Source: Gorsachius magnificus (Eukaryota; Chordata; Aves; Pelecaniformes; Ardeidae). Taken from it: a DNA stretch of 64,000 nucleotides. Made by a program: the position numbers and the translations under genes. Position 1 is the first letter of the stretch. Each line of letters starts with the position of its first letter. The notes beneath the pieces are model-generated. The model was not told the DNA's origin. It did not search any database and was given only the letters and a program-made list of their open reading frames with translations. The DNA lies in NCBI GenBank assembly GCA_034008185.1, contig CM067095.1, positions 4,448,610-4,512,609 on the forward strand, written 5' to 3'. This document shows, in pieces, positions 34,949 through 45,939 of this stretch.

Positions 34949-35018
34949 GTGTATGTGTATGTGTAGGTGTAGGTGTAGGTGCAGCTGTAGGTGTAGGTGT
35001 AGGTGTAGGTGTAGGTGG
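34949..35018 (+). repeat. GTGTAG hexanucleotide microsatellite
   Basis: About eleven to twelve imperfect copies of a 6-bp unit. Two GTGTAT units lead into GTGTAG units, interrupted once near 34981-34986 by GCAGCT, then the array resumes to GTGG. Because six is a multiple of three, every frame stays open and gives artificial dipeptide repeats (Tyr-Thr, Leu-His, Pro-Thr, Cys-Arg). The small overlapping frames here are not genes. The unit is not the vertebrate telomere repeat. Confidence 0.95.
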
Positions 35019-35019
35019 C

Positions 35020-38000
35020 TGCCAGGCACTGCACAACAGCCAAGTACTGCCTGCCTTTCCCTTGTGGGGCAGCAATTGAGTCTCTTACCCCAAAACCTTA
35101 CTTTCACAGAAGTCATGGGAGCTCTGTTATCCTTGCATTGTTCACCATGTTTTTAGAATTTTGCATCTCATGAACCAGAAAATAAAATTCTAATGCCAGC
35201 TAATAATAATTTTAATCAAATATTCAAAGTCCATAATGTAATTAATATTATCAATTAGAGAATCTGCGTTGAAGAGAATGCTAATTTGGAATCAGTATAT
35301 AAGGAAAGCAGTTAGAGAAGTGGAAGTGTGTTAGGCCAAACAGATTGTCAAGACGCAGGCGCCAAGTCTCCCTTACATGCTGAGTAGCATTGCTCACTGC
35401 TACAGAAGTGAAGTGCAGGTGTTTGTCTGTAAAGTAGGAAGGATTTTGTATGTTATTACCATTAAACTGGGATTGTATCATAAAGCTGGGATGTGACTGC
35501 AGTCATCTTTCTCTTCTTCATAAAGAGAAGAAAAGGCCTTTAAAACAAGGGAAAATCTTCATCTAGGCACAGTGGATATAAACTTTATGTACTGTAACTA
35601 GCTATTTAACCTCTGCAACCTTATCTGTCTGGAGACCACTTCACACAGTATCCATGAAATGAAGGCCTCAGGCAAATGGTTTGTTGAGTGTCTGTGCAGA
35701 CTCTCAGATATGCACAAAACATCGTGACACACACACAGAGGCATAGAAAGCAGAAAAGGATTTGTAGGTAATGGGACAGATCTGCCAAGCCCCCATGCTG
35801 GGACGGTGGGACCTCTCATAAGCATCCGTTCCTTTTGTAAGAATAGAGACTCTTTTTATTACACTTACCCACAAATGTTCCATAATGACTGAGTCCAGAG
35901 GAGTTTGATAGGGAGGTAAAGGCTCACGTTTGAATTTTCATCTTTTTCATTCTCCCATATGTTCTTACTTGGGCTTTTCCAACCATCACAAATCCTCCTT
36001 TGTAGACCTGATGAAGCCGGGGCACCCGTTAGCTGGAATCCAAAGAGTATTTTTGATCACAGACACTGTTTTTTGTTCCTTGCAGAAGAAAAGCAATGGT
36101 TGATTGTCTGCATCTCTTGTTCACATTCCAGTAAGGAGAACAACTGAAGCAAAATCCCCTCTTTCACCTGACTTTACAAGCCTCTGTGTACTGGTGGTAG
36201 TTTCACAGGGTAACAGCCCCAAGGGAAGGAGGAAGTTACAGGGGTTATTGGGAAAAATGTCAAAAGAATATACTGAAATACTGGGATCAGCTTTAATGGT
36301 GGTGTACAACTGCTGCTGTTGCCAAGCTGGGTGCAGACGCACCCTAACAGACAGGGAGTGCAGTGACAGAGCCCTTTGCTGCCATTTGAAGCCATATAGT
36401 CTTTACTGTTGGTTGTGCTTGTGAAGGAGAAGCTGTTGCCAGATGTAGCTAGGGGAAGTGCATCCCTCAGTAGTCACTGTTGTTTGTGCTCTCAGGGAGA
36501 CTGCTTGGGGCTCAGCCTTTGGGTTTTATCTTAGAGCTATGAGCAGACCTGCTGGCCTAGCCAGCCTGGATGCCCTCTGGGTTGCAGAAGAGCATTTGCT
36601 TGGAGACATCTCTTCATGTCCCTCAGACTGCACTGCCAGGGACACTGCAGTGGGTGGCAGGTGACACGCCAACAGCCTGGTGGGACTTTTGGCACATGCT
36701 GGCAGTGTGCTTATCTCTGCTCTTTGCTTTCATTCACACTGACTTTTACTACATGGGGGGCAGGTGGTTTTGTGATCTGAAAAGATCTGTATTCAGCCCA
36801 GATTTGTCCTACAGACAGTGAGTTAGCTGAAATGCAGGAAGCAGATTCCTTCCAGTTGTCAGCAAGCCTCTCTCAGGGAACAACATTTAATGGGCTGCCA
36901 TTATTGGTGGCCACTTCCCTGATCAGCGACTGGGAGCCACCAGCAGCAGCTTTTGCAGCAGTGAGAACATCAGCGCTGTGTGCAGAGGAGCATGGCAGAA
37001 ACACCAGCCAGCTGAGCCTGACAAGCATTTAAACCAGATCCCTTTACAAATGGGAAGAAGTCATAAAATCTGTTCTGAAACCTTAGTTCTAGTTTCAGCT
37101 GTTAGTGACTTGCATGGCAAAAGTGCCCTGTCTTCATTATAGGAGGCCTTTACTCTGTTGTCTAATTCCCCAGGGGACTGGGAGCAGATTGATCCCACAG
37201 TAGCACTTCAACTAGTAGCAGGGCAATAAAAAGGGGGAAGGAATAAGAAAAAAATCCCATGTGCAGCCATTCTGCTTCTGGCTTTCAGCACAGGCAGGTG
37301 CTTATGGGGTTTTCAAATCCCCTTTATGGGAGCACTGCAGTAATGCTCCTCTCGGGATGTGCAGAGCCCTCAGCCAAAGGAGGACCTGCCTCTACCTGTA
37401 GAGAGGAAAATAATTCCTACTTCTCAGTGACAAGCCAAAATTCTTCACAAGTATGCGCTAAGAATTAAAGGCCCAGCCCTATTAAGAGCAATAAATTTGT
37501 ACCAAGGATGTTCTTGGCCCAATAGTGAGAGTAAATTGACACTTTCTGGCGCTGTAGCCTCCTGCCAAAGGGTGGGAAGAAGTAACCCAGGTAATAGTAA
37601 AGTGATCTCAAAGGGGCTTTTTCTGCAGCCTGGCTTTCAGAATGAAAGCCAAATTCTAGCCTTGCGTAAGTCTCTCCAAAGTTTCTTGGAGCTAAAATAC
37701 TGTGCTTCATTTATTACAAGCTGATCAGAAGTGTTTCTTGATCCAACATCAACACCCTCAGAAAGGAAAAGACAGGAGGGAGCAAGGAGCTGGAAGGGAG
37801 ACAGAGCAGCCGCAGACAGGCGCAGCACACAGCGCTCTGCATTGGCCGCAGTGGGGATTGCATGGAGCAGCTGGGCAGGAAAATCCCTTCCATCACCTAC
37901 GGATCCTGTCTGAACCTATAAAGACAGAGTGTCAAGCTCACAGGCTGGGGTATTTATGCAGCATTAAGATCTTCTGAGTGGCAGCTGGGAAATATGCCCT

Positions 38001-41000
38001 GGCCATAGCTGCTTGGAAAAAAAAAGTCCCATCTACTAGTAGTGTGGGACTTGCTGCACTTTCCTTATCTTGTGCTAGGAGAGATGTCTCCACAGCGCTG
38101 CACGTGCCTCATATTAATCCCTGGTGTTTTGAGAAGGAACTGTTCAAATATTTTGCTGCGAGCAGTTTTGTGGGTGTGAAAACATGCAGCGTAAGGAAGG
38201 CGGCAGGGTGCTGAAGGCTGAGTGATGGACCAACCTGCTGACAAGGGACTGGAGGAGGACTGACAGGTCCTGTGGCCTGCAGCCTGCATGGGACTGGCAG
38301 GCAGCACAGGGGAGAGAGCATTGGCATCCTCCTTTTGAGCAGGGGTTAGGGAAGGGGTGCTCCTCCAGCCTGTGCCTTCTCCAAATGAGCAGCAGTTAAA
38401 CTTCTTTTGCCAGAGTGCTGAAGACTCTTGGAGCCTCAGCACCTGAAGAGCAGACCCTGGCTCTGCCCCGAGAGCTTTGCAGCTCCAGGGTACTGAAAAG
38501 GAGATGGCTGGAAGGGATGGAGAGAAACTTTGAGTCTGGGGCAGCTTCCTCTGCCCTAGGTTGCATCCAACACTGCCAGCCCCCAGCCCAAGGGGACGTG
38601 CAGGGGGCTTGGAGCCAGGTGCTAGGTGCACCCCAAGGAGGGGATGGGTTCTCACCCTGCTGAGCAGTGTGGCTGGGTGTGCTCCCTCCTTGGGGGGCTC
38701 ACCCAAAAATGCTGGTGAAGTGCAAGGCAAGTGAGGGACTCCCGTTGTGGGAAACAAGCTGCTGCTGCTCCTTGGACTCAGTGTCAGCCAGAGCTGGGAG
38801 CCATAAGCGATGCCTGCCTGGTGACCCTGAATCCTGACATCGAGCTTGATGTTTGTAGCATCTCCCTTGAGGGTACCACGGAGTTGGTGGCTTCATTCTC
38901 CCTCACTTTTTTCTGTCTGGGGCCAGGGGTAGCATCAACTTCTCCCAGCCATCCTCAGTGGGTTCCTTTGCTCTGAGAGCACTACGAACCCTTTCTATGC
39001 ATGGAAAATCCTTTCATGCCTGATGAAAAAACAGAATTTTAATGAGCTAAAAGTCCTCTGTAAAAATCCCATGGACTGGAGCCAGCAGTTCCCGAGGGAT
39101 AGAGATACCTCTTCTACTCTGCCTGCCCATGTGCTTCCTTTTAAAATTATTTATAAACAAGTGCCTGAATTGATGGAACCATTTTTCTTGTGTAGCACAT
39201 AACATTACAGATGGTTACTGAGACCCTAATAGGACTGATCTGTGCAGGTGGAGATGGAAGGAGGGGTTCGTTTCAAAGGGAGATGCTTATGTAGGCTTGA
39301 GCAGTTCAGACCTCGTGTACAGAGCTGGGACAAACGAAGCATGGGGAACTTGGTGCTCTGGGCAAAGGAGGATGGTTAAAGCACAGCAGCCTTGTTGTGC
39401 TCAGGCAGAGCCTACTCTGTGCCTGTAAGCAGTGCTGTTTGTCTTGCGATGATGTTGCCTGAACCAAATGCATCAGATTTGAGACCCGTATTTAGTTTTT
39501 TCCCCACTCCCAGTGACGTGGGCACTGCTTGCACAAGCTTCAAAGTGGTGTAAATGAGAAAAGACCCCTGTCTAGCTCTCATATACCTTTGCTGAATTCA
39601 CTTCAGTGGCTTTCCTTTTGCCCTGGGAAAAGGAGAACAGGCTCTTTAGGATCTGTCCATTAGCCTGCTGCACACTGGAATCTGTGAAAAAGGTCAGTTT
39701 GATAGCCAAGGTCTGGCTCTTCACCTATGGATCTCAGAGCAAACCTACCTGGGAAACACGGTGATATTCCAAGTTACAGGGCTGATTCCTTCCATCTCCC
39801 CATACCTTGACCCACGTCCCGTTGTGTAGAAGGCAAAGCCGAGGTATCAGTTACACCCTGGAGTAAGTTAGTAAGGAAAGAGCTGCTGTGAGGATATCTC
39901 GCTGGGGTTTGGCATTCAGTGGGTGGGCGAAGCTCTCCCACACCGTCCAAGATGCCGTGTACTACAGGAAGAGCACTAAACAATAGTATATAAAGTGTGG
40001 CATCACCCTACAGCCCTCCACCTCCACCTGCAGCCATCTCTGCATCCTTCCAGGGCTCCCACAGAATCCCAGCTGGGGTCAGTTACACATTGCATATCTG
40101 CCACATGCCAAACCATAGTGCTTTGCCACTTACACCTGTTTTCCGACCAACACGCACCCAATGTGTAACCCACACTGGGGTTTACGTCACCTCTGAAATT
40201 TCTCTGTGGTGTCAAATGTATTCAATTTATCATCTACTGTCTGTGGAGCAGACAGGAGTGAAGGGGGGAATCCACAACTCACTTCCCTGTGGCAGAAGAG
40301 TCTCTGTCACAGGAGCAGCAGGAATGAAAAACATTCCTGATCCTGCAGAGCCTCACCAGCCTTTGGTCAGCTCCCCCTTGCAGGCGCAGGAGCTGATGCC
40401 TTTCCCAGGAGATCAGCACCATCCCCTCTCCCTCTGAAGGCTGTGGACTCCCAGCTCTGGTGTGCTGTGCAGAGATTTTCACTCCTCTTCCAGGGTGGAC
40501 AAGACACATCCTGTCCTCCTGGCTCCACAAGAGGAGCCTATATGACCAAGAGATCACATCTTACACTGTGGGCTGAGACCAGGATTCCCTGGGAGGCGCT
40601 CTCTGTTAAAATGGTCTCCTTCCTCTGCCACAAATAACTTAATGCATGGGACAGAGGGAGGGAAGTGGTGTGACCGTATCTGACAGCCTCCACTCTCCTA
40701 TGCTGATTGGGACCTTTATCTTCCCTGCTTTCTATGACTTCCTTCTCCTTGTTTGCTTCACGAGTGTGACTTTACCTTCTGTCTGAGCAAATATCACAGA
40801 GAAATCTCTTGTAAACAGGGGGACATGACATTTTTACAAGCTGAGTTCAAGATGCATGCTTAGTTATTTGCTTTGGAGTCCATAGACAAACTAGACAAGC
40901 TAGACTAATGGTGTATTACCCCAGCCTTTGCCCCTGGAGGGAGCCATGCTCTGTACAGCCTGGCCCCATGGTGTCCAGGTTCACCACTGGTGTTATCTTG

Positions 41001-41640
41001 GCCCAGACCCTTCAGCTTTCCATTAAGGGCAGTACAGAGGAAATCACCCTGAGCTCTCCATGCTTTGTTCCTAGAAGCCACACAGCTCTGTGTCAGTCTG
41101 CAGGCAAACTAACCTGTCTGCCTTCACTCCCTGCTGCAGTTTTTCTACCCAGATGGATTCTGCATTCCAGTTGCAGACGCCTTGTGCAGACGAGTCTCTG
41201 ATGCCACGTAACACTACATGGGCATCTTGTTACTTGATTGGGGTAGGAGGGTAATTTATCAAGCAGAAAATATGCCTAGCAACCTAGACCCCTAGTTCTT
41301 TTCCCCAGCCGGTCAACAGGTGACAATTCACTGCTGTTGCAACTCTTCCCTCTTGGAAGTACTGTGGGGCTGTAATGAAAAATTATGCTTGTTAGATGTG
41401 GTTGCTCAAAGTGTACTCGGAGCTCAGATGATGTTGCCCAGCCAAGCACCAGACTTGCGGCTCCTCTGAGAACACATTTGCAAGAGGAGCCCTTTCTACT
41501 AGCTGTGGCTTTTTCAGGACACTGGTCCTGGCTTCCCTGTGTCTCACTCTTCCTGTCTCTGCTCCGTCATGGGATTTGATGGTCAAATAATATTTAAGAG
41601 GCTTCAAAACCAGATACATTCATAGTGTGAATAATGATAG
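35020..41640. other. non-coding DNA including a GC-rich patch with long chance frames
   Basis: It contains the longest open frame in the window, 38065-38757 minus (230 codons). That frame is rich in Ser, Pro, Ala and Leu, with no domain, no repeat structure and no flanking exon signals recognised. The patch 38200-38700 is GC-rich, which lowers stop-codon frequency. The frame 39997-40437 plus (146 codons) is similar. Near 39480-39610 the text vaguely resembles a decayed amniote repeat (gtgtaaatga, ttcacttcagtggc). No gene is called. Confidence 0.55.
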
Positions 41641-41649
41641 AGGGGTTAG

Positions 41650-41740
41650 TGAGGAGCAGTGAATAACACGCTGAACCAGGACTGCTGAACCAACAAGCTG
41701 GTCTGTGACCTTGAACATCTTTCCACTGCTCTCTACTCTG
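41650..41740 (+). repeat. possible MIR-like SINE remnant
   Basis: 'agtgaataacacgctgaacc' followed by 'ctgtgaccttgaacatctt' fits the MIR order (agtggttaagagc, then tgtgaccttgggcaagtca), with the usual 'ctcagtttcc' block unclear. Low-identity match. Confidence 0.35.
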
Positions 41741-41749
41741 GCTGCCTCC

Positions 41750-44700
41750 CTTACTCTCAATCCATCTTCCCTGTTTAGGGGTGAACCAATTCCCATTAGC
41801 AGGCTGTATAATCCTAGTGTAGTGACATACAGATGCCTCAAAGTGTTACCAAAGTAATGAATTTTTTGGTGTTATTGATGCTATTTATTGGGCTTGTATG
41901 TGAACCAGCCACAGCAGCACTAGTTGTTTCTAGAGTGCATATAGGACAAACAAACACCCTTTACTCCACTGCAGGGGCTGCCAGCCCAGCCCCTATGGTG
42001 CCTTCAAAGACCAAGTAACTTCAGCAGGGTTTGCTGGAGGAGAAACCATTCCTTTGTCACCAATGTCATAACTCAGCACAGTTGATTTATTGCTTCCTGA
42101 GTCCCTCTCTCTGGTTCCACAGTGTTATCATAGGCTGGTTGTAGCGTGCGCTCTCCAGCAGGGTGACTTAAACCAGGACCAGTTCCTGTCGTCTATATCA
42201 AAAGAAACGAGATCGGGTTTTATTAGAAACAGCATGTGGACAGTCTGAGCAAAACCAGCATTATGGGCAGGCCTCTGCCACTGCCGGTGGGGAGGACAAG
42301 GCATGCACACTCTCACAGGTTCTGGCTGAGCAGGCAGGACATAGCTTCAGAGCCAGACCGGTCCAGGGCACAGACTGGGATTACATGATGCTCAGCATCA
42401 TGAGTGACAACCAAGCATGGAATGGAACAAACATTATACAAACATTTGTTCCTTTAGCAGAAAATAGGTTTTTCTCCCTCTACCTGGAAATCCCCAGAGG
42501 CAGCATGTTTGGGGGCGGGGGGGGGTTACCATCAAAATTTCCCTTACAACATATCTGTCCCTTTCCCATCACTGAAAAGAAATTAATTTTTTTTAAAAGT
42601 CAAAGAAAGATTTTAAAGTAAAGAGAAAAACATTTTTTCTTGGGCAGCAAATCATCTTCCTAACAACTTCTAAACCAGATACTTTATAAAGCCACATTTT
42701 TCCTTGCAGTACGGAATACATAATATATATCTGTGCAACACCACCAGTGTCTTTTTATCTGTGTGGGTGACATTCAGTGCAAATGCAACTAGAAATCTCA
42801 TCTCCAGCAGACAAGCTGACAGCTTACCGATACATATTGATCTCATGCTCACTAGGGTTTGTCTTTTATATTTCTTTTCTCAGAGCAGATGGGTTTTCCT
42901 GATTGGGTGTGGAATGTGTATTTATTGGTCCCACTGCCCTAGGGACTTTCATTTTGGCAATGAAAGCAAAGAAGACGCCAGCAGACAAGAGAGGGTCTAA
43001 AAACTCTACTGGTAGGTTTGAAGGGATGAGCAGCATAGTTAGCAAAGTTAAATGGTTTTATATGACATGGTTGTCTGTGATTGCAGAGGACTAGACTAAA
43101 CATGCAGACAATCTTTCCAGGCCTGGTTGCCAACTTGGGCATGTCATTCAGATTCAGCTGTAAATGCAGCCTGGAGAGCCCCTCTCCATGCTAGTGTCTG
43201 TCACCAACCTGCTTGGGCAAGTCACTTCCATGCTCAGAGGTGCTCAAAGAGGAAGTTATACTGGCTTCAGTCAAACTTGCTTTTTATAAACTAGTGTGAG
43301 CTGCCATGTTGACAGCTCTGTTTCAGTGTGTTTTGGCGTGACCTGTCTCGCAGGGACATCCACACAAGGGGCCGAGCCACTTTGACCTCAAGTGTAAAGT
43401 GGTACCTTAGGCTAAAGTGGTGATGGTGGAGACATACTCTTCAAAGCCAAATCTTCCCCACCTAGAAGCCAGCTGCTGAGCTGAGCCGTTGTGTATGGGG
43501 CAACTCCCAGTGAGGCTTTGCCAGGCTTAGGCTTTCTCTAAACAGCTATTTTTAGGGTTGGTACTATAAATCCCAGTCTCTCCCTCTTGCTGCTGCTTCT
43601 TATCTCCTTAAATCATGCATAGTAGCAGCTGCTTGGCTCTACCTCTGTCTTCTCCCTCCAAAGGGAAGGGAAACTATTTTGAAATGTAATCCTTTTCCTC
43701 TTTTTTTTGGCTGGGAAAGACCTGACCTGCAAAATGTGGGCCACTGAGTAACAGCACCTTTCTGGTACCTCAAAAATCCATCCCTGCCATGGGGTCAAGG
43801 GGAGGATGGTGAGTTGTGCCACTCATGGTAGGTCCCTGCAGAGTGCAGTCAAGGCAGAGGGGGGCCCAGCATGCGGTGCCAGGAGAAGGGGAGGCAGCTA
43901 TTCACCAGCTCTTCATGTTTGTTGAATGCAAGCAGGCTCCTTAGCTGGGACATGCTGTCCCAACACCTTGTGGGCTAACTTAGCCAGCTGTACCACAAGC
44001 GTGCACGGAGGATGCTCACTGTGCTGCCCAGCCTTGATTTCCTCACCTCTGCCTCAGTGCCTCCCAGAAGCCCAGGGGCAGGGCAAGCTCTCAGCACAGG
44101 GACTCTCAGGACAGGCTGGGAAGGTCTGGGTTTGATTGTTGAGGTCTGGAGGAGTTCTGGGGTTTTGGAGGATTCACAACACAAGTCAGAGCTTGGCCTG
44201 CTGCGTCAATCCCACTGCATCACTCCAGATGTCGAGGCGGGTGCTCAGGTGTTGGGCCACCGTGACTTGTTCTTTTTGGTGTCAAAATATTTATGATTCC
44301 TGTGTTACCATGACATCACTTCCCATTAAAAACCTGGGCTAGTGACCCAGCTCAGCTTCCACCAAAGCACCTGGCAAAATGCCTGACCACCTGCCTCCCT
44401 CTCACCAGCGACCTGCGTGCTGACAGCGCAACTTGCCTTCGGCCCCTTCCTCAGTCTGGGTCCCTGACTCAGGGGCTAGTGGCTTGTGAGGGTGGCTTGC
44501 ATGGCTTGCAGTGCCTGGTAGACTGAGAGAAGAGACCATGGCTGGATGGCTCTCACAGCATTCTTGGGAAGGGGGGTGTGCCTCATGTGAACGGGTGTAC
44601 AGGGTTGGCGTATGGACTCACCAGGGTACGGCTGTGGGTGGGAGTATAGGTGCATTTTTGTAGCTCCCTCTGCTACTGTTTGTTCAGCTAACACAGTTGC

Positions 44701-45850
44701 TTTCATTCAAGAGCTAAATCACAAGGGGATAATTTGCAAATATCAACTGTATGTTAAATACTAATTTGTATGTACATGTTTGGGTTGCTTTCCAAAGTCC
44801 ATTTATCATCTCAGTCCCCCTGCATCTGCTGCTAAGAGGCTTTCTGCCAACTCAGCAGAATGGGAACTCCAGCTAACCTTGCTCGCGCTTGTCTTGCTCC
44901 CAGCACCTCCGGATGAGAACTGAACATGGCTGGGTCTGCCATGTGATGAGCCCTACCAGTGCTTGGAGCATGTTAGGATTTCTATCCAACAGAAAATGCT
45001 AAACATGTAAGGTTTATCTGAGCTTACTGGAATCGTACCCATCTTCCACTGTCACTATTCTAAACTTGTAAAAACAGCCCAGGAAGTTTAGCTGGTAGAA
45101 ACCATGAATTTCTCAGGACCCCTAAACTTGGTACCAATTCTGGATGTACAGAGAAGGTTGATATGAGACCCTCAGCCTGTGCCAGTGTGTCAGCTTGGGG
45201 ATTTTCAGTCCTGCTTCTTTCCAGCGGAGCTCTCACCAAAAAACACAACTCCATGTCACGCACAGCACAAGCCCAGAGCCAGCCACTTGCCTGGAGAGCT
45301 TAGCTGCTAAATTATATCTGGACCAATATCTAATCTGGGCAGGTCTAAAACTAACCATGAGAAGCAACAGCCCTGCTATAAAAGAGATGGAGGCAAATTT
45401 ACTACTATTTCCTACAGACCATTTAGGATCAAATCAAAACAGTCCCTGCTGCCTGTGGGTGTGCAGGTGGTGAAATCGCCAGCACCACCAGTTGCACAAA
45501 GCAGATCAATACAGCTGAGCCCAGAGCCCATTTTCTGGGGAGACTGGCATTGTATGTGAACTGGAATTTCCTGTAAACCAAGTGCCCCTGCAATAGAAAG
45601 AAATGTCCAGGAAACAGCTGCACACATGCAAAGCACTTTTACTACTTGCCTGATGTTTTGCTCAGCATCACATTTTCTTTTTTTTTTTTAAATGCTTAAA
45701 TCCTGTGCAAACAACCCTTTTCTCACCAGCTTCCTGTATGACAGTAGCCAAGAGAAACAGCTTCATTTGGGGTGATCTGTTTAAGCCACACACCATATTG
45801 TCTGGGAATATGGGGACCAGGGATTATTCAGTGGAGGTTGAAAAATGTTA
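41750..45850. other. non-coding DNA, no gene seen
   Basis: Frames are at most about 98 codons with no domain. A G-rich run, ggggg-c-ggggggggg, lies at 42511-42526. A weak MIR-like string (cttgggcaagtcacttcc) lies near 43213-43230. Nothing else recognised. Confidence 0.6.
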
Positions 45851-45855
45851 ATATT

Positions 45856-45930
45856 TTATCAGCCACAGAGTAAACAGATAAAGCGGAAACCACTTTATAT
45901 TTTTCTGAAATGTTAATAATGGGCTGATAA
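45856..45930. promoter_or_regulatory. GATA sites flanking an ETS/RUNX composite motif
   Basis: TTATC (45856-45860), CAGATAAAG (45875-45883) and TGATAA (45925-45930) are GATA-type sites. GCGGAAACCACT (45883-45894) joins an ETS core GGAA to a RUNX core AACCAC, directly abutting the second GATA site. GATA-ETS-RUNX grouping is characteristic of hematopoietic enhancers. Function is inferred from motifs only. Confidence 0.35.
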
Positions 45931-45939
45931 TCTCCAAAG

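Noticed and set aside
34949..35018. Interstitial telomere repeat
   Set aside because: The unit is GTGTAG, not TTAGGG.
34828..35156. Repetitive-protein frames (Tyr-Thr, Leu-His, Pro-Thr or Cys-Arg repeats)
   Set aside because: They are all produced by the 6-bp microsatellite at 34949-35018, which cannot create stop codons in any frame.
38065..38757. 230-codon open frame on the minus strand
   Set aside because: Ser/Pro/Ala-rich composition in a GC-rich patch, no domain or family resemblance, and no splice or promoter context. Long chance frames are expected there.
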